A stretch of DNA of 64,000 nt from assembly GCF_000308795.1 (NCBI RefSeq), contig NZ_BAGK01000217.1, forward strand, positions 1 through 64,000, read 5' to 3'. The notes under the pieces were generated by a model. That model was not told the DNA's origin and searched no databases. It worked only from the letters and a program-made list of their open reading frames with translations. The position numbers and the translations under genes were made by a program. The DNA comes from Nocardia thailandica NBRC 100428. GTDB taxonomy: Bacteria > Actinomycetota > Actinomycetes > Mycobacteriales > Mycobacteriaceae. Position 1 is the first letter of the stretch. The number at the start of each line of letters is the position of its first letter. Below, piece by piece: positions 56,568-64,000 of this stretch.

Positions 56568-57172
56568 TGCCGGGTCGACGCGCCGGGCGCCGCGACGGCC
56601 ACACCCGGCAGCTCATCCTCGACGCGGCGGAGAACCTCTTCGCCGCGCGGGGTTTCGACGGGACCCCGACCGCGGCCCTCGCCGCGGCCGCCGGGGTGCC
56701 CAAAGGGCTCGTCTTCTACTACTTCCCGACCAAGAACGCGATCCTGTCGGCGCTCATGCGCGAACGCGTGCCCGAGCGCCCCATCGCCGACCTGAACGCG
56801 GTCGTCCGGCCCGGCGACCCCGCGGGCAGCCTGCTGGAACTCGACCACGCGCTGAACCTGCGCGATCACCACTCCTCGGTGCTGCGCGTGATCATGTGGC
56901 GCGAGGCCGACACCCATCCCGACGTGCGCCGCAGGCTGCGCGCCCTGCGCGACGACCTCCTCGAGGCCACCGCGCGGGTCCTGGCCGCCAGCGCGCCCGG
57001 CCCGGTCCGCCCCGGCACGCTGCGGGCCTGCGCGGCCGCGTGGGTCTCGGCCATGTTCGCCATCGCCAGCAGCGAACGCCTGCACGCCCTCGACGGGCTG
57101 CCGGTGCCGACGGCGGACGACCTCACGGAGGTGGCGCGGGTGGTCGCGGCGGGGATGACCCAGCTGGGCTGA
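56567..57172 (+). CDS. TetR-family regulator
   Basis: A 201-residue TetR protein with helix-turn-helix LAAAAGVPKGLVFYYFPTK near residues 35-55. The C-terminal domain has no recognised ligand motif. The ATG overlaps the stop of the SPW-repeat gene, so the two form a two-gene unit and the regulator may control it. No clear operator palindrome was found upstream of the SPW gene. Confidence 0.85.
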   Translation: MPGRRAGRRDGHTRQLILDAAENLFAARGFDGTPTAALAAAAGVPKGLVFYYFPTKNAILSALMRERVPERPIADLNAVVRPGDPAGSLLELDHALNLRDHHSSVLRVIMWREADTHPDVRRRLRALRDDLLEATARVLAASAPGPVRPGTLRACAAAWVSAMFAIASSERLHALDGLPVPTADDLTEVARVVAAGMTQLG

Positions 57173-57352
57173 GCGGGGGACCCGACGTGAGCTGGAACCG
57201 CGCCTGCGGACGTGCCGTAACCATGAATCCGGTTCTCCGCGTGCGCTTCCCGGTGTCGGCCGATCTTCGCGGCGCCGGGCCTCTCGTACCCCGGCCGGGC
57301 AGGCTCCGTACCGTGGGCGGGGAATCGCTCGTCCGACGGCAAGGAGAGACAG

Positions 57353-57706
57353 ATGGCGGAATCAGTGGCGCGTCGCGTGGTCGGCCTGATGAACAGCGGC
57401 GTGGTCGCGCTGGCCGAGGCGCCCGGCGTCGGCCGGCTGATGGGCAAGTCGTTCGCCCAGATCAGCTACGTCGGCCGACGCTCCGGGCGCACCTTCAGCA
57501 CGCCCGTGAACTACCGGCGCTCGGGCGCCGACTACCTGATCGGGGTGGCGATGCCGGACAAGAAGTCCTGGTGGCGGAACTTCCTCGGCACGGGCGGCCC
57601 GGTCACCCTGCGGATCGACGGCGTCGACCACCCCGGTCACGCGGTGGCCCAGCGCGACGACCGGGGACGGGTCACGGTGCGCGTGCGGGTCGGGCAGTCC
57701 GCCTGA
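57353..57706 (+). CDS. Ddn-family F420-dependent nitroreductase/quinone reductase
   Basis: A 117-residue single-domain protein of the deazaflavin-dependent (F420H2) quinone reductase/nitroreductase family. The core is ISYVGRRSGRTFSTPVNYRR followed by the F420-phosphate binding KKSWWRNF. The length is shorter than Ddn itself but normal for the family. Likely roles are menaquinone or aromatic reduction; the substrate is not readable. AAGGAGAGAC precedes the ATG. A second F420-type gene follows 90 bases downstream. Confidence 0.82.
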   Translation: MAESVARRVVGLMNSGVVALAEAPGVGRLMGKSFAQISYVGRRSGRTFSTPVNYRRSGADYLIGVAMPDKKSWWRNFLGTGGPVTLRIDGVDHPGHAVAQRDDRGRVTVRVRVGQSA

Positions 57707-57796
57707 TCGGGCGGGCGCGGCGGGCATAAACGTCGGCCGCGCCCGGTTGCTCGTGGGGAATCGAGTGTGTCCACAGCCGTCCCCAGGAGCCCGCCC

Positions 57797-58228
57797 GTGC
57801 CCGACTCACCCTTCGATCCCCACACCCTGCTCGCCGAGAGCAAGCTCGGCGTCCTCGCCACCATCAAGGCCGACGGGCTCCCCCAGCTGTCCCCGGTCAC
57901 CCCCTACTACGACCGGGACGCAGGCATCATCTACGTCTCCATGACCGAGGGCCGGGCCAAGACGGTCAATCTGCGCCGTGACCCCCGCGCCGCCCTCGAG
58001 GTCACCAGCCCCGACGGCTGGTCCTGGGCCACCGCCGAGGGCACCGCCACCCTCACCGGCCCCGGCACCGACCCCGACGGCCCCGAGGTCGCAGCGCTCG
58101 TCGACTACTACCGCGCCGCCGCGGGCGAACACCCCGACTGGACCGAATACCGCGAGGTCATGGTCGCCGACCGCCGAGTCCTGCTGTCCCTGAAGGTAAC
58201 CCACGCCTACGGCGCCCGCCTCCGCTGA
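57797..58228 (+). CDS. PPOX-class F420-binding protein, Rv1155-like
   Basis: A 143-residue split-barrel protein that closely follows the Rv1155 pattern: LGVLATIKADGLPQLSPV, EGRAKTVNLRRDPRAALEV, DGWSWATAEGTATLTG, and VADRRVLLSLKVTHAYG. Rv1155 binds F420 and has been linked to F420H2-dependent reductions. GTG 57797 with AGGAG seven bases upstream gives the family length; GTG 57767 would add ten residues. It converges with tuf across a double hairpin. Confidence 0.86.
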   Translation: MPDSPFDPHTLLAESKLGVLATIKADGLPQLSPVTPYYDRDAGIIYVSMTEGRAKTVNLRRDPRAALEVTSPDGWSWATAEGTATLTGPGTDPDGPEVAALVDYYRAAAGEHPDWTEYREVMVADRRVLLSLKVTHAYGARLR

Positions 58229-58265
58229 CGGGACACCGGCGGACCCCGTCGAATCCCGTCCCCAC

Positions 58266-58351
58266 ACCGGCGTCGGCCACGCCGCGCCGACGCCGGTGGT
58301 GTGCGGGCCCGAAACGCCGAACGGCGCCGCTCCCAGGGGAGCGACGCCGTT
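58266..58351. terminator. Double-hairpin bidirectional terminator after tuf
   Basis: Hairpin one: ACCGGCGTCGGC (58266-58277) and GCCGACGCCGGT (58286-58297), perfect 12 bp with an 8-base loop. Hairpin two: AACGGCGCCGCTCCC and GGGAGCGACGCCGTT (58320-58351), 14 of 15 pairs. The second begins 22 bases past the tuf stop on the minus strand. The pair separates tuf from the convergent Rv1155-like gene. Confidence 0.75.
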
Positions 58352-58373
58352 GCGGTGTCAGTGATTCAGGGAA

Positions 58374-59564
58374 TCACTTGATGATCTTGGTGACGCGACC
58401 GGCACCGACGGTGCGGCCACCCTCACGGATCGCGAAACGCAGGCCCTCGTCCATGGCGACCGGCTGGATCAGCTTGACGCTCATCTCGGTGTTGTCGCCC
58501 GGCATGACCATCTCGGTGCCCTCGGGGAGGGTCACGACGCCGGTCACGTCGGTGGTGCGGAAGTAGAACTGCGGGCGGTAGTTGTTGAAGAACGGGGTGT
58601 GGCGGCCGCCCTCGTCCTTCGACAGGATGTACGCCTGGCCCTCGAACTCGGTGTGCGGGGTGGTGGTGCCCGGCTTCACGACGACCTGGCCGCGCTCCAC
58701 GTCCTCACGCTTGATACCGCGAACCAGCAGACCGACGTTGTCGCCCGCCTGGCCCTGGTCGAGCAGCTTGCGGAACATCTCGATACCGGTGACCGTGGTC
58801 TTGGTCTTCTCCGGACGGATGCCGACGATCTCGACTTCCTCGTTCACGTTGACCACACCGCGCTCGACGCGACCGGTGACGACGGTGCCACGACCGGTGA
58901 TCGTGAAGACGTCCTCGACGGGCATCAGGAACGGCTTGTCGGTCTCACGGACCGGGTCCGGGATCGACTCGTCGACGGCGTTCATGAGCTCGAGGACCGA
59001 CTCGGCCCACTTCTCGTCACCCTCGAGGGCCTTCAGGCCGGAGACGCGCACGACGGGGGCGTCCTCGTCGAACTCCTGCGAAGCCAGCAGCTCGCGGACC
59101 TCCATCTCGACGAGCTCGAGGATCTCCTCGTCGTCGACCATGTCGGACTTGTTCAGCGCGACCAGGATGTAGGGCACGCCGACCTGGCGGGCCAGCAGCA
59201 CGTGCTCACGGGTCTGCGGCATCGGGCCGTCGGTGGCGGCCACGACCAGGATCGCGCCGTCCATCTGGGCGGCACCGGTGATCATGTTCTTGATGTAGTC
59301 CGCGTGGCCGGGGGCGTCGACGTGGGCGTAGTGACGCTTCTCGGTCTGGTACTCGACGTGGGAGATGTTGATCGTGATACCACGAGCCTTCTCCTCCGGA
59401 GCCTTGTCGATCTGGTCGAACGCGAAGGCCGCGTTCAGGTCCGGGTACTTGTCAGCCAGCACCTTGGTGATGGCAGCCGTCAGCGTGGTCTTGCCATGGT
59501 CGACGTGACCGATGGTGCCGATGTTGACGTGGGGCTTCGTCCGCTCGAACTTCGCCTTCGCCAC
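58374..59564 (-). CDS. tuf: Translation elongation factor Tu
   Basis: A 396-residue EF-Tu, which delivers aminoacyl-tRNA to the ribosome. GTPase motifs are GHVDHGKTTLTAAI, DAPGHADY and NKSDMVDD; the switch region KARGITINISHVEY and the C-terminal TVGAGRVTKIIK are present. The length is standard. The GTG start is 114 bases after fusA, as usual for the str operon. It ends at a double hairpin. Confidence 0.99.
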   Translation of the reverse strand: MAKAKFERTKPHVNIGTIGHVDHGKTTLTAAITKVLADKYPDLNAAFAFDQIDKAPEEKARGITINISHVEYQTEKRHYAHVDAPGHADYIKNMITGAAQMDGAILVVAATDGPMPQTREHVLLARQVGVPYILVALNKSDMVDDEEILELVEMEVRELLASQEFDEDAPVVRVSGLKALEGDEKWAESVLELMNAVDESIPDPVRETDKPFLMPVEDVFTITGRGTVVTGRVERGVVNVNEEVEIVGIRPEKTKTTVTGIEMFRKLLDQGQAGDNVGLLVRGIKREDVERGQVVVKPGTTTPHTEFEGQAYILSKDEGGRHTPFFNNYRPQFYFRTTDVTGVVTLPEGTEMVMPGDNTEMSVKLIQPVAMDEGLRFAIREGGRTVGAGRVTKIIK

Positions 59565-59678
59565 TGTTGTCCTCCTGGACTAGTTTGTGCGTGCTTTTCT
59601 GCAGCAGTGCGGTTTATTACGGGGGGTCGTGCTGACGCCCGGTGCCGGGACCGAGCGTACTCGGCCCCGGCAAGCGAA

Positions 59679-61781
59679 TTACTCGCCGGTCGCCTTGGCG
59701 ATGATCTCCTTGGACACGTTGGCCGGAACCTCCGCGTACTGGGCGAACACCATGGAGTAGTTGGCCCGGCCCTGGGTCTTCGACCGCAGGTCACCGATGT
59801 AGCCGAACATCTCCGAGAGCGGAACCAGCGCCTTGACGACACGGGCACCACTGCGTTCCTCCATGGCCTGGATCTGGCCACGGCGGGAGTTCAGGTCGCC
59901 GATCACATCGCCCATGTAGTCCTCGGGCGTGGTCACCTCGACCGCCATGAGCGGCTCGAGGATGACCGGACCGGCCTTGCGGGCAGCTTCCTTGAGCGCC
60001 TGGGAACCGGCGATCTTGAAGGCCATTTCCGACGAGTCGACGTCGTGGTACGCGCCGTCGAGCAGGGTGACCTTCAGGTTCACCAGCGGGTAGCCGGCGA
60101 GGACACCGTACTGCATGGCGTCCTGGGCACCCGCGTCGACCGACGGGATGTACTCACGCGGAACGCGGCCACCGGTGACCTTGTTCTCGAACTCGTAGTG
60201 CGCGCCGTCCTCGCCGACGAACGGCTCGAGGGCGATGATGACCTTCGCGAACTGGCCGGAGCCACCCGTCTGCTTCTTGTGGGTGAACTCGAGCTTCTCG
60301 ACCGGCTTGGTGATGGTCTCGCGGTAGGCCACCTGCGGCTTGCCGACGTTCGCCTCGACCTTGAACTCCCGCTTCATGCGGTCGACCAGGATGTCGAGGT
60401 GGAGCTCGCCCATGCCGCCGATGACGGTCTGGCCGGTCTCCGAGTCCAGCTTCACCGAGAACGTCGGATCCTCGCGCGCCAGCTTCTGGATCGCGGTACC
60501 GAGCTTCTCCTGGTCGGACTTGGTCTTGGGCTCGATCGAGACCTCGATGACCGGGTCCGGGAAGGTCATCGACTCGAGGACGACCTGGTTCTGCGGGTCG
60601 GAGAGGGTGTCACCGGTGGTGGTGTCCTTCAGACCGATCACGGCGTAGATGTGGCCGGCCGAGGCGGTGGTGACCGGGTTCTCCTTGTTGGAGTGCATCT
60701 GGAACAGCTTGCCCAGGCGCTCCTTCTTGCCCTTGGTCGAGTTCACGACCTGCGAGCCGGAGTCGACCTTGCCCGAGTAGACGCGGACGTAGGTGAGCTC
60801 ACCGAAGAACGGGTGCACCGCGATCTTGAACGCCAGCGCCGAGAACGGCTCGTCGACGTTCGGCTTGCGGGTGACGATCTCGTCTTCCTTACCCGGGACG
60901 TGGCCGGTGGTGGCCTCGACGTCCAGGGGGGAGGGCAGGTAGTCGATGACGGCGTCGAGCATGGGCTGCACGCCCTTGTTCTTGAACGCCGAACCGCAGA
61001 GCACGGGGTAGAGCTCCGAGTTCACGGTCATCTTGCGGATGGCGCCCTTGATCTCCTCGATCGAGAGCTCCTCGCCGCCGAAGAACTTCTCCAGCAGCGC
61101 CTCGTCGGACTCGGCGACGGTCTCGAGCAGCTCCTGGCGGTACTGCTCGGCCTTGTCCTTGAGGTCGGCCGGGATCTCGACGACCTCGTACTCCTCGCCG
61201 AGCTTGGTCTCGCCCTTCCAGACCTTGGCGTTGTTCTCGACCAGGTCGACGATGCCCTCGAAGTCGTTCTCCGCGCCGATGGGCAGCTGGATGACGAGCG
61301 GCTTCGCGCCGAGGCGGTCCTTGATGGTCTGCACGGTGAAGTAGAAGTCCGCGCCGAGCTTGTCCATCTTGTTCACGAAGCAGATACGCGGCACGTCGTA
61401 CTTGTCGGCCTGACGCCACACCTGCTCGGACTGCGGCTCGACACCCTCTTTGCCGTCGAACACGGCGACCGCACCATCGAGCACGCGCAGCGAACGCTCC
61501 ACCTCGACGGTGAAGTCGACGTGCCCGGGGGTGTCGATGATGTTGATCTGGTTGTCTTTCCAGAAGCAGGTGGTAGCCGCGGAGGTGATGGTGATACCAC
61601 GCTCCTGCTCCTGCTCCATCCAGTCCATCGTGGCCGCGCCGTCGTGGACCTCACCGATCTTGTAGGTGATACCGGTGTAGAAGAGGATGCGTTCGGTAGT
61701 GGTGGTCTTGCCCGCATCGATGTGGGCCATGATGCCGATGTTGCGGACCTTGTTCAGGTCGGTGAGCACGTCCTGTGCCAC
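59679..61781 (-). CDS. fusA: Translation elongation factor G
   Basis: A 700-residue EF-G, which drives ribosomal translocation. The GTPase domain has MAHIDAGKTTTTERILFY, DTPGHVDFTVEVERSLR and FVNKMDKLGADFYF. Domains II-V follow at normal lengths, with GGMGELHLDILVDRMKREF in domain III and EPLMAVEVTTPEDYMGDV in domain V. The start is GTG. It lies between rpsG and tuf in the str operon. Confidence 0.99.
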   Translation of the reverse strand: MAQDVLTDLNKVRNIGIMAHIDAGKTTTTERILFYTGITYKIGEVHDGAATMDWMEQEQERGITITSAATTCFWKDNQINIIDTPGHVDFTVEVERSLRVLDGAVAVFDGKEGVEPQSEQVWRQADKYDVPRICFVNKMDKLGADFYFTVQTIKDRLGAKPLVIQLPIGAENDFEGIVDLVENNAKVWKGETKLGEEYEVVEIPADLKDKAEQYRQELLETVAESDEALLEKFFGGEELSIEEIKGAIRKMTVNSELYPVLCGSAFKNKGVQPMLDAVIDYLPSPLDVEATTGHVPGKEDEIVTRKPNVDEPFSALAFKIAVHPFFGELTYVRVYSGKVDSGSQVVNSTKGKKERLGKLFQMHSNKENPVTTASAGHIYAVIGLKDTTTGDTLSDPQNQVVLESMTFPDPVIEVSIEPKTKSDQEKLGTAIQKLAREDPTFSVKLDSETGQTVIGGMGELHLDILVDRMKREFKVEANVGKPQVAYRETITKPVEKLEFTHKKQTGGSGQFAKVIIALEPFVGEDGAHYEFENKVTGGRVPREYIPSVDAGAQDAMQYGVLAGYPLVNLKVTLLDGAYHDVDSSEMAFKIAGSQALKEAARKAGPVILEPLMAVEVTTPEDYMGDVIGDLNSRRGQIQAMEERSGARVVKALVPLSEMFGYIGDLRSKTQGRANYSMVFAQYAEVPANVSKEIIAKATGE

Positions 61782-61922
61782 GGAAATCTTCCCCGCTCTG
61801 CGTTGGTTGGGATTCTCGGGATCGACCCCTGTCGGGTCATCACTGTGTGTTTGCCGGCGGCGGCGCCGATGGTGCGGCGCCGCCCCCGACTGTGATCAAC
61901 CCGGCCGGAGGCCGGGCCGAAA

Positions 61923-62393
61923 TCACCAGCGGTAGTGCGCGAACGCCCGGTTGGACTCGGCCATCTTGTGGGTGTCCTCGCGACGCTTCACCGAGGCACC
62001 GAGACCGTTGCTCGCGTCGAGCAGCTCGTTGGCCAGACGCTCGACCATGGTCTTCTCACGACGGGCGCGGGAGAAGTTGACCAGCCAGCGCAGCGCCAGG
62101 GTGTTGGCGCGGCCCGGACGGACCTCGACCGGCACCTGGTAGGTGGCGCCACCGACACGGCGGGGCTTCACCTCGAGGGCGGGCTTGACGTTGTCCAGCG
62201 CGCGCTTGAGGGTGACGACCGGGTCGGTGCCGGTCTTCTCGCGAGCCTGCTCGAGGGCGCCGTAGACGATGCGCTCGGCGGTGGACTTCTTGCCGTCCAG
62301 CAGGATCTTGTTGACCAGCTGGGTGACCAGCGGCGACCCGTAGACCGGGTCGTTGATCAGCGGACGCTTGGGTGCGGGGCCCTTGCGCGGCAT
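61923..62393 (-). CDS. rpsG: 30S ribosomal protein S7
   Basis: A 156-residue S7 protein that nucleates the 30S head by binding the 3' domain of 16S rRNA. Conserved segments are MPRKGPAPKRPLINDPVYGS, LVTQLVNKILLDGKKSTAE, and KTMVERLANELLDASNG. The ATG lies one base after the rpsL stop codon, showing tight coupling. Confidence 0.99.
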   Translation of the reverse strand: MPRKGPAPKRPLINDPVYGSPLVTQLVNKILLDGKKSTAERIVYGALEQAREKTGTDPVVTLKRALDNVKPALEVKPRRVGGATYQVPVEVRPGRANTLALRWLVNFSRARREKTMVERLANELLDASNGLGASVKRREDTHKMAESNRAFAHYRW

Positions 62394-62394
62394 A

Positions 62395-62769
62395 TCAGCT
62401 CTTCTCCTTCTTGGCGCCGTAGCGGCTGCGAGCCTGCTTGCGGTTCTTCACACCCTGGGTGTCGAGCGAGCCACGGATGATCTTGTAACGGACACCCGGA
62501 AGGTCCTTCACACGACCGCCGCGGACGAGCACCATCGAGTGCTCCTGCAGGTTGTGGCCCTCGCCCGGGATGTACGCCGTGACCTCGACCGAGCTGGTCA
62601 GGCGAACGCGCGCGACCTTACGCAGCGCGGAGTTCGGCTTCTTCGGGGTCGTGGTGTACACGCGGGTGCACACGCCACGACGCTGCGGGCTCCCCTTGAG
62701 GGCCGCAGTCTTGGTCTTGGCGACCTTGTCGCGGCGACCCTTGCGGACCAGCTGGTTGATGGTTGGCAT
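62395..62769 (-). CDS. rpsL: 30S ribosomal protein S12
   Basis: A 124-residue S12 protein of the decoding centre. The two stretches where streptomycin-resistance substitutions arise (TTPKKPNSALRKVARVRL and VRGGRVKDLPGVRYKIIRG) carry the wild-type lysines, so no resistance change is visible. An AAGGAA site precedes the ATG. It is the first gene of the rpsL-rpsG-fusA-tuf operon. Confidence 0.99.
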   Translation of the reverse strand: MPTINQLVRKGRRDKVAKTKTAALKGSPQRRGVCTRVYTTTPKKPNSALRKVARVRLTSSVEVTAYIPGEGHNLQEHSMVLVRGGRVKDLPGVRYKIIRGSLDTQGVKNRKQARSRYGAKKEKS

Positions 62770-63011
62770 AGACCGGCTTTCCTTATTGGTTATTGCGGCT
62801 GTCGGAACGTCTCATCCCCGCTCGCGCGGAGATCACTTCTGTGTTCATCGAGCTTTCACTCGCACGTCCAGCCACGTTTCTGTTGACCCGCGGTCGGGCG
62901 TGTCGCGCGCAGCTCAGGCCCCGTTTTCCGGGCACGCTGGAACGGTCAGCCGCTTTCGCTGGCCTACGTTCACGCACGAACTTGCCCGTCACAATCCGGG
63001 CACAGCGATCC

Positions 63012-63041
63012 ACGATACCCGCGTGTCCGTTCGAGGGTCAA
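63012..63041 (-). promoter_or_regulatory. Probable promoter of the str operon
   Basis: On the minus strand TTGACC (complement of 63036-63041) and TATCGT (complement of 63012-63017) are separated by 18 bases. This would give a leader of roughly 235 bases before rpsL (start 62769). The leader (62770-63005) holds no gene that I can support. Confidence 0.5.
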
Positions 63042-63064
63042 AGCGGGGTGGTCGGTCAAGAGTT

Positions 63065-63616
63065 CTAACGCGCCAGGTTCAAGGTGAGTTCCACCAGCTT
63101 CTTCGCCGCGTCGCAGGGGTTCGGGTGCCCCGAACCGGGCCGGTAGTTGATCCACCAGCTGATGACGCCGGTGTCCGCGGCCGCGGCGCTCACCCCGCAC
63201 GAGTCGCCGTCGTTCGGGCGGCGGATCTGCAGCGCGAGAGTGCCCTGGACGGTGATGTTCTCGGTGGTGTACTTCAGCTTGTCGTACGTGCTGCGCTCGT
63301 TACGCAGGTTGCCGTTCTCGTACCAGGCCAGGGTGGCCATGCCGTCGCCGCCGGGCGCCCCGATCAGGTCCCACATGCAGACCGCGCCGAAGAACGAGAA
63401 CTCCGGCGAGGTACCTTTGCCGACCGCGTCCTCGATCTGCTGGGCCGAGACCACCTCACACTCGCGCAGGAGTTTGTCGAACTTCACATTCACCTGCTGG
63501 CCGGAACCGACCGGCTGCGGGTTCCCCGGCACGGTCCGGCCGCAGCCGGTCGCCACCCCGATCAACAGCCCGGCGCAGCCGAGCGCCGCGGCCGCCCGTC
63601 GTCCGATCATCGTCAT
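63065..63616 (-). CDS. DUF3558-family lipoprotein
   Basis: A 183-residue lipoprotein. The signal peptide GRRAAAALGCAGLLIGVATG ends at a lipobox Cys (VATGC). The mature part has the DUF3558 pattern: DKLLRECEVVSAQQIEDAVG, VCMWDLIG, and near the end GHPNPCDAAKKLVELTLNLA, with paired cysteines. The family is common and of unknown function in mycolata. The ATG at 63616 overlaps the stop of the upstream gene (ATGA), which decides the start; ATG 63610 is an alternative. It forms a pair with the partial DUF3558 gene upstream. Confidence 0.88.
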   Translation of the reverse strand: MTMIGRRAAAALGCAGLLIGVATGCGRTVPGNPQPVGSGQQVNVKFDKLLRECEVVSAQQIEDAVGKGTSPEFSFFGAVCMWDLIGAPGGDGMATLAWYENGNLRNERSTYDKLKYTTENITVQGTLALQIRRPNDGDSCGVSAAAADTGVISWWINYRPGSGHPNPCDAAKKLVELTLNLAR

Positions 63617-64000
63617 CCCCCCAGCCGCTGCACGGTCAGTTCGGCGAGTTTGCGGCTGCGGTCGCACGGGTTGCCCCCGACCGCGCCGAAGCTGCCGTAG
63701 GACGTGGACCACTCGAAGAAGTCGTCGCCGAGCTGTACCGCCAGGTCGCAGATGCGCCCGCGCGGGTCGAGTGCGGCGAAGCCCGGTTTGCCCCCGACGG
63801 TGATCGACTCGGGCGCGCGGCCGTTGGTGGAGACCCAGGCCTTCTCCCGGTCGATCGGGCTGCCCCGATACGAGGCGAAGGTGACACTCGGTGAGCCCTG
63901 CCCGAAGGACTGCCAATTGCAGCCGACCGCGTTCTTGAACGACCCCGAGATCTGGCCGAGCCCGGCGAGGTCGCGTACCTCGTCGTCGGTGACGTGCCCG
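63613..64000 (-). CDS. DUF3558-family protein, C-terminal part, cut by window edge
   Basis: A frame open from the right edge to a stop at 63613-63615 encodes the last ~128 residues of a second DUF3558 protein (EVRDLAGLGQISGSFKN, VGCNWQSFGQGSPSVTFASY, GAVGGNPCDRSRKLAELTVQ). It has the same ending pattern (NPCD...K/RLAELT) as the gene that follows, so the two are probably a tandem duplication in one operon. The signal peptide lies outside the window. Confidence 0.85.
   Translation of the reverse strand, partial: GHVTDDEVRDLAGLGQISGSFKNAVGCNWQSFGQGSPSVTFASYRGSPIDREKAWVSTNGRAPESITVGGKPGFAALDPRGRICDLAVQLGDDFFEWSTSYGSFGAVGGNPCDRSRKLAELTVQRLGG

Noticed and set aside
58599..61895. Plus-strand open frame of about 1100 codons opposite tuf and fusA
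   Set aside because: Shadow of two unambiguous elongation-factor genes; Leu/Asp/Val-rich with no recognisable domain.

Overview
The window is very GC-rich, has almost no intergenic space inside operons and many GTG starts. Its gene content is typical of a mycolic-acid actinobacterium of the Nocardia/Rhodococcus type: mycofactocin genes, F420-linked PPOX and Ddn-type proteins, DUF3558 lipoproteins, an Rv2498c-Rv2502c-like leucine operon, KshB with a KstR box, and large NRPS genes with an MbtH partner. I would call it Nocardia-like, by inference from gene families only.

Layout. (1) 1-4704 (-): the 5' part of an NRPS gene that runs off the left edge. (2) 5.1-11.3 kb: a cobM-type methyltransferase, a PPOX-fold protein, a secreted protein, a NarL/DesK-type two-component system facing a small ABC exporter, and a small secreted DUF3761 protein. 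(3) 11.4-20.2 kb: a TetR regulator divergent from a five-gene leucine/isovalerate catabolic operon (accD1-accA1-fadE19-maoC-citE) followed by acetoacetyl-CoA synthetase. A twin inverted-repeat operator lies in the divergent promoter. (4) 20.2-22.9 kb: a double-TetR regulator and a DUF1254/DUF1214 lipoprotein. (5) 22.9-44.1 kb (-): an NRPS operon. It holds a 5917-aa synthetase with five complete C-A-T modules, a sixth C domain and an A-domain stub, then a protein made of two adenylation-like domains without core motifs plus half a C domain, then an MbtH-like protein. (6) 44.5-50.7 kb (-): an atypical mycofactocin locus. mftA is intact, MftB and MftC are fused in one frame, mftD and mftE are missing from their usual place between C and F, mftF is intact, and mftG is frameshifted. 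A GAF-domain regulator follows. (7) 50.9-58.2 kb: a TetR regulator, kshB with a perfect KstR motif, an AlkD-like repair protein, a divergent Asp/Glu racemase-like protein, a FAD-dependent ferredoxin reductase, an SPW-repeat membrane protein with a TetR regulator, a Ddn-family protein and an Rv1155-like F420 protein. (8) 58.4-62.8 kb (-): the str operon rpsL-rpsG-fusA-tuf with a likely promoter and a double-hairpin terminator. (9) 63.1 kb to the right edge (-): two translationally coupled DUF3558 lipoproteins, the upstream one cut by the window.

How the genes work together. The leucine operon should take isovaleryl-CoA through 3-methylcrotonyl-CoA and 3-methylglutaconyl-CoA to HMG-CoA, then to acetyl-CoA plus acetoacetate, which the adjacent AacS would re-activate. 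Adenylation signatures read by eye give Ser, unknown, Ser, Thr, unknown for the big synthetase. Its first C domain resembles EntF's, so an acyl- or aryl-capped peptide is plausible, but no capping, siderophore or thioesterase gene is visible here. The most unusual parts are the degenerate adenylation protein coupled to the NRPS, and the rearranged mycofactocin locus.
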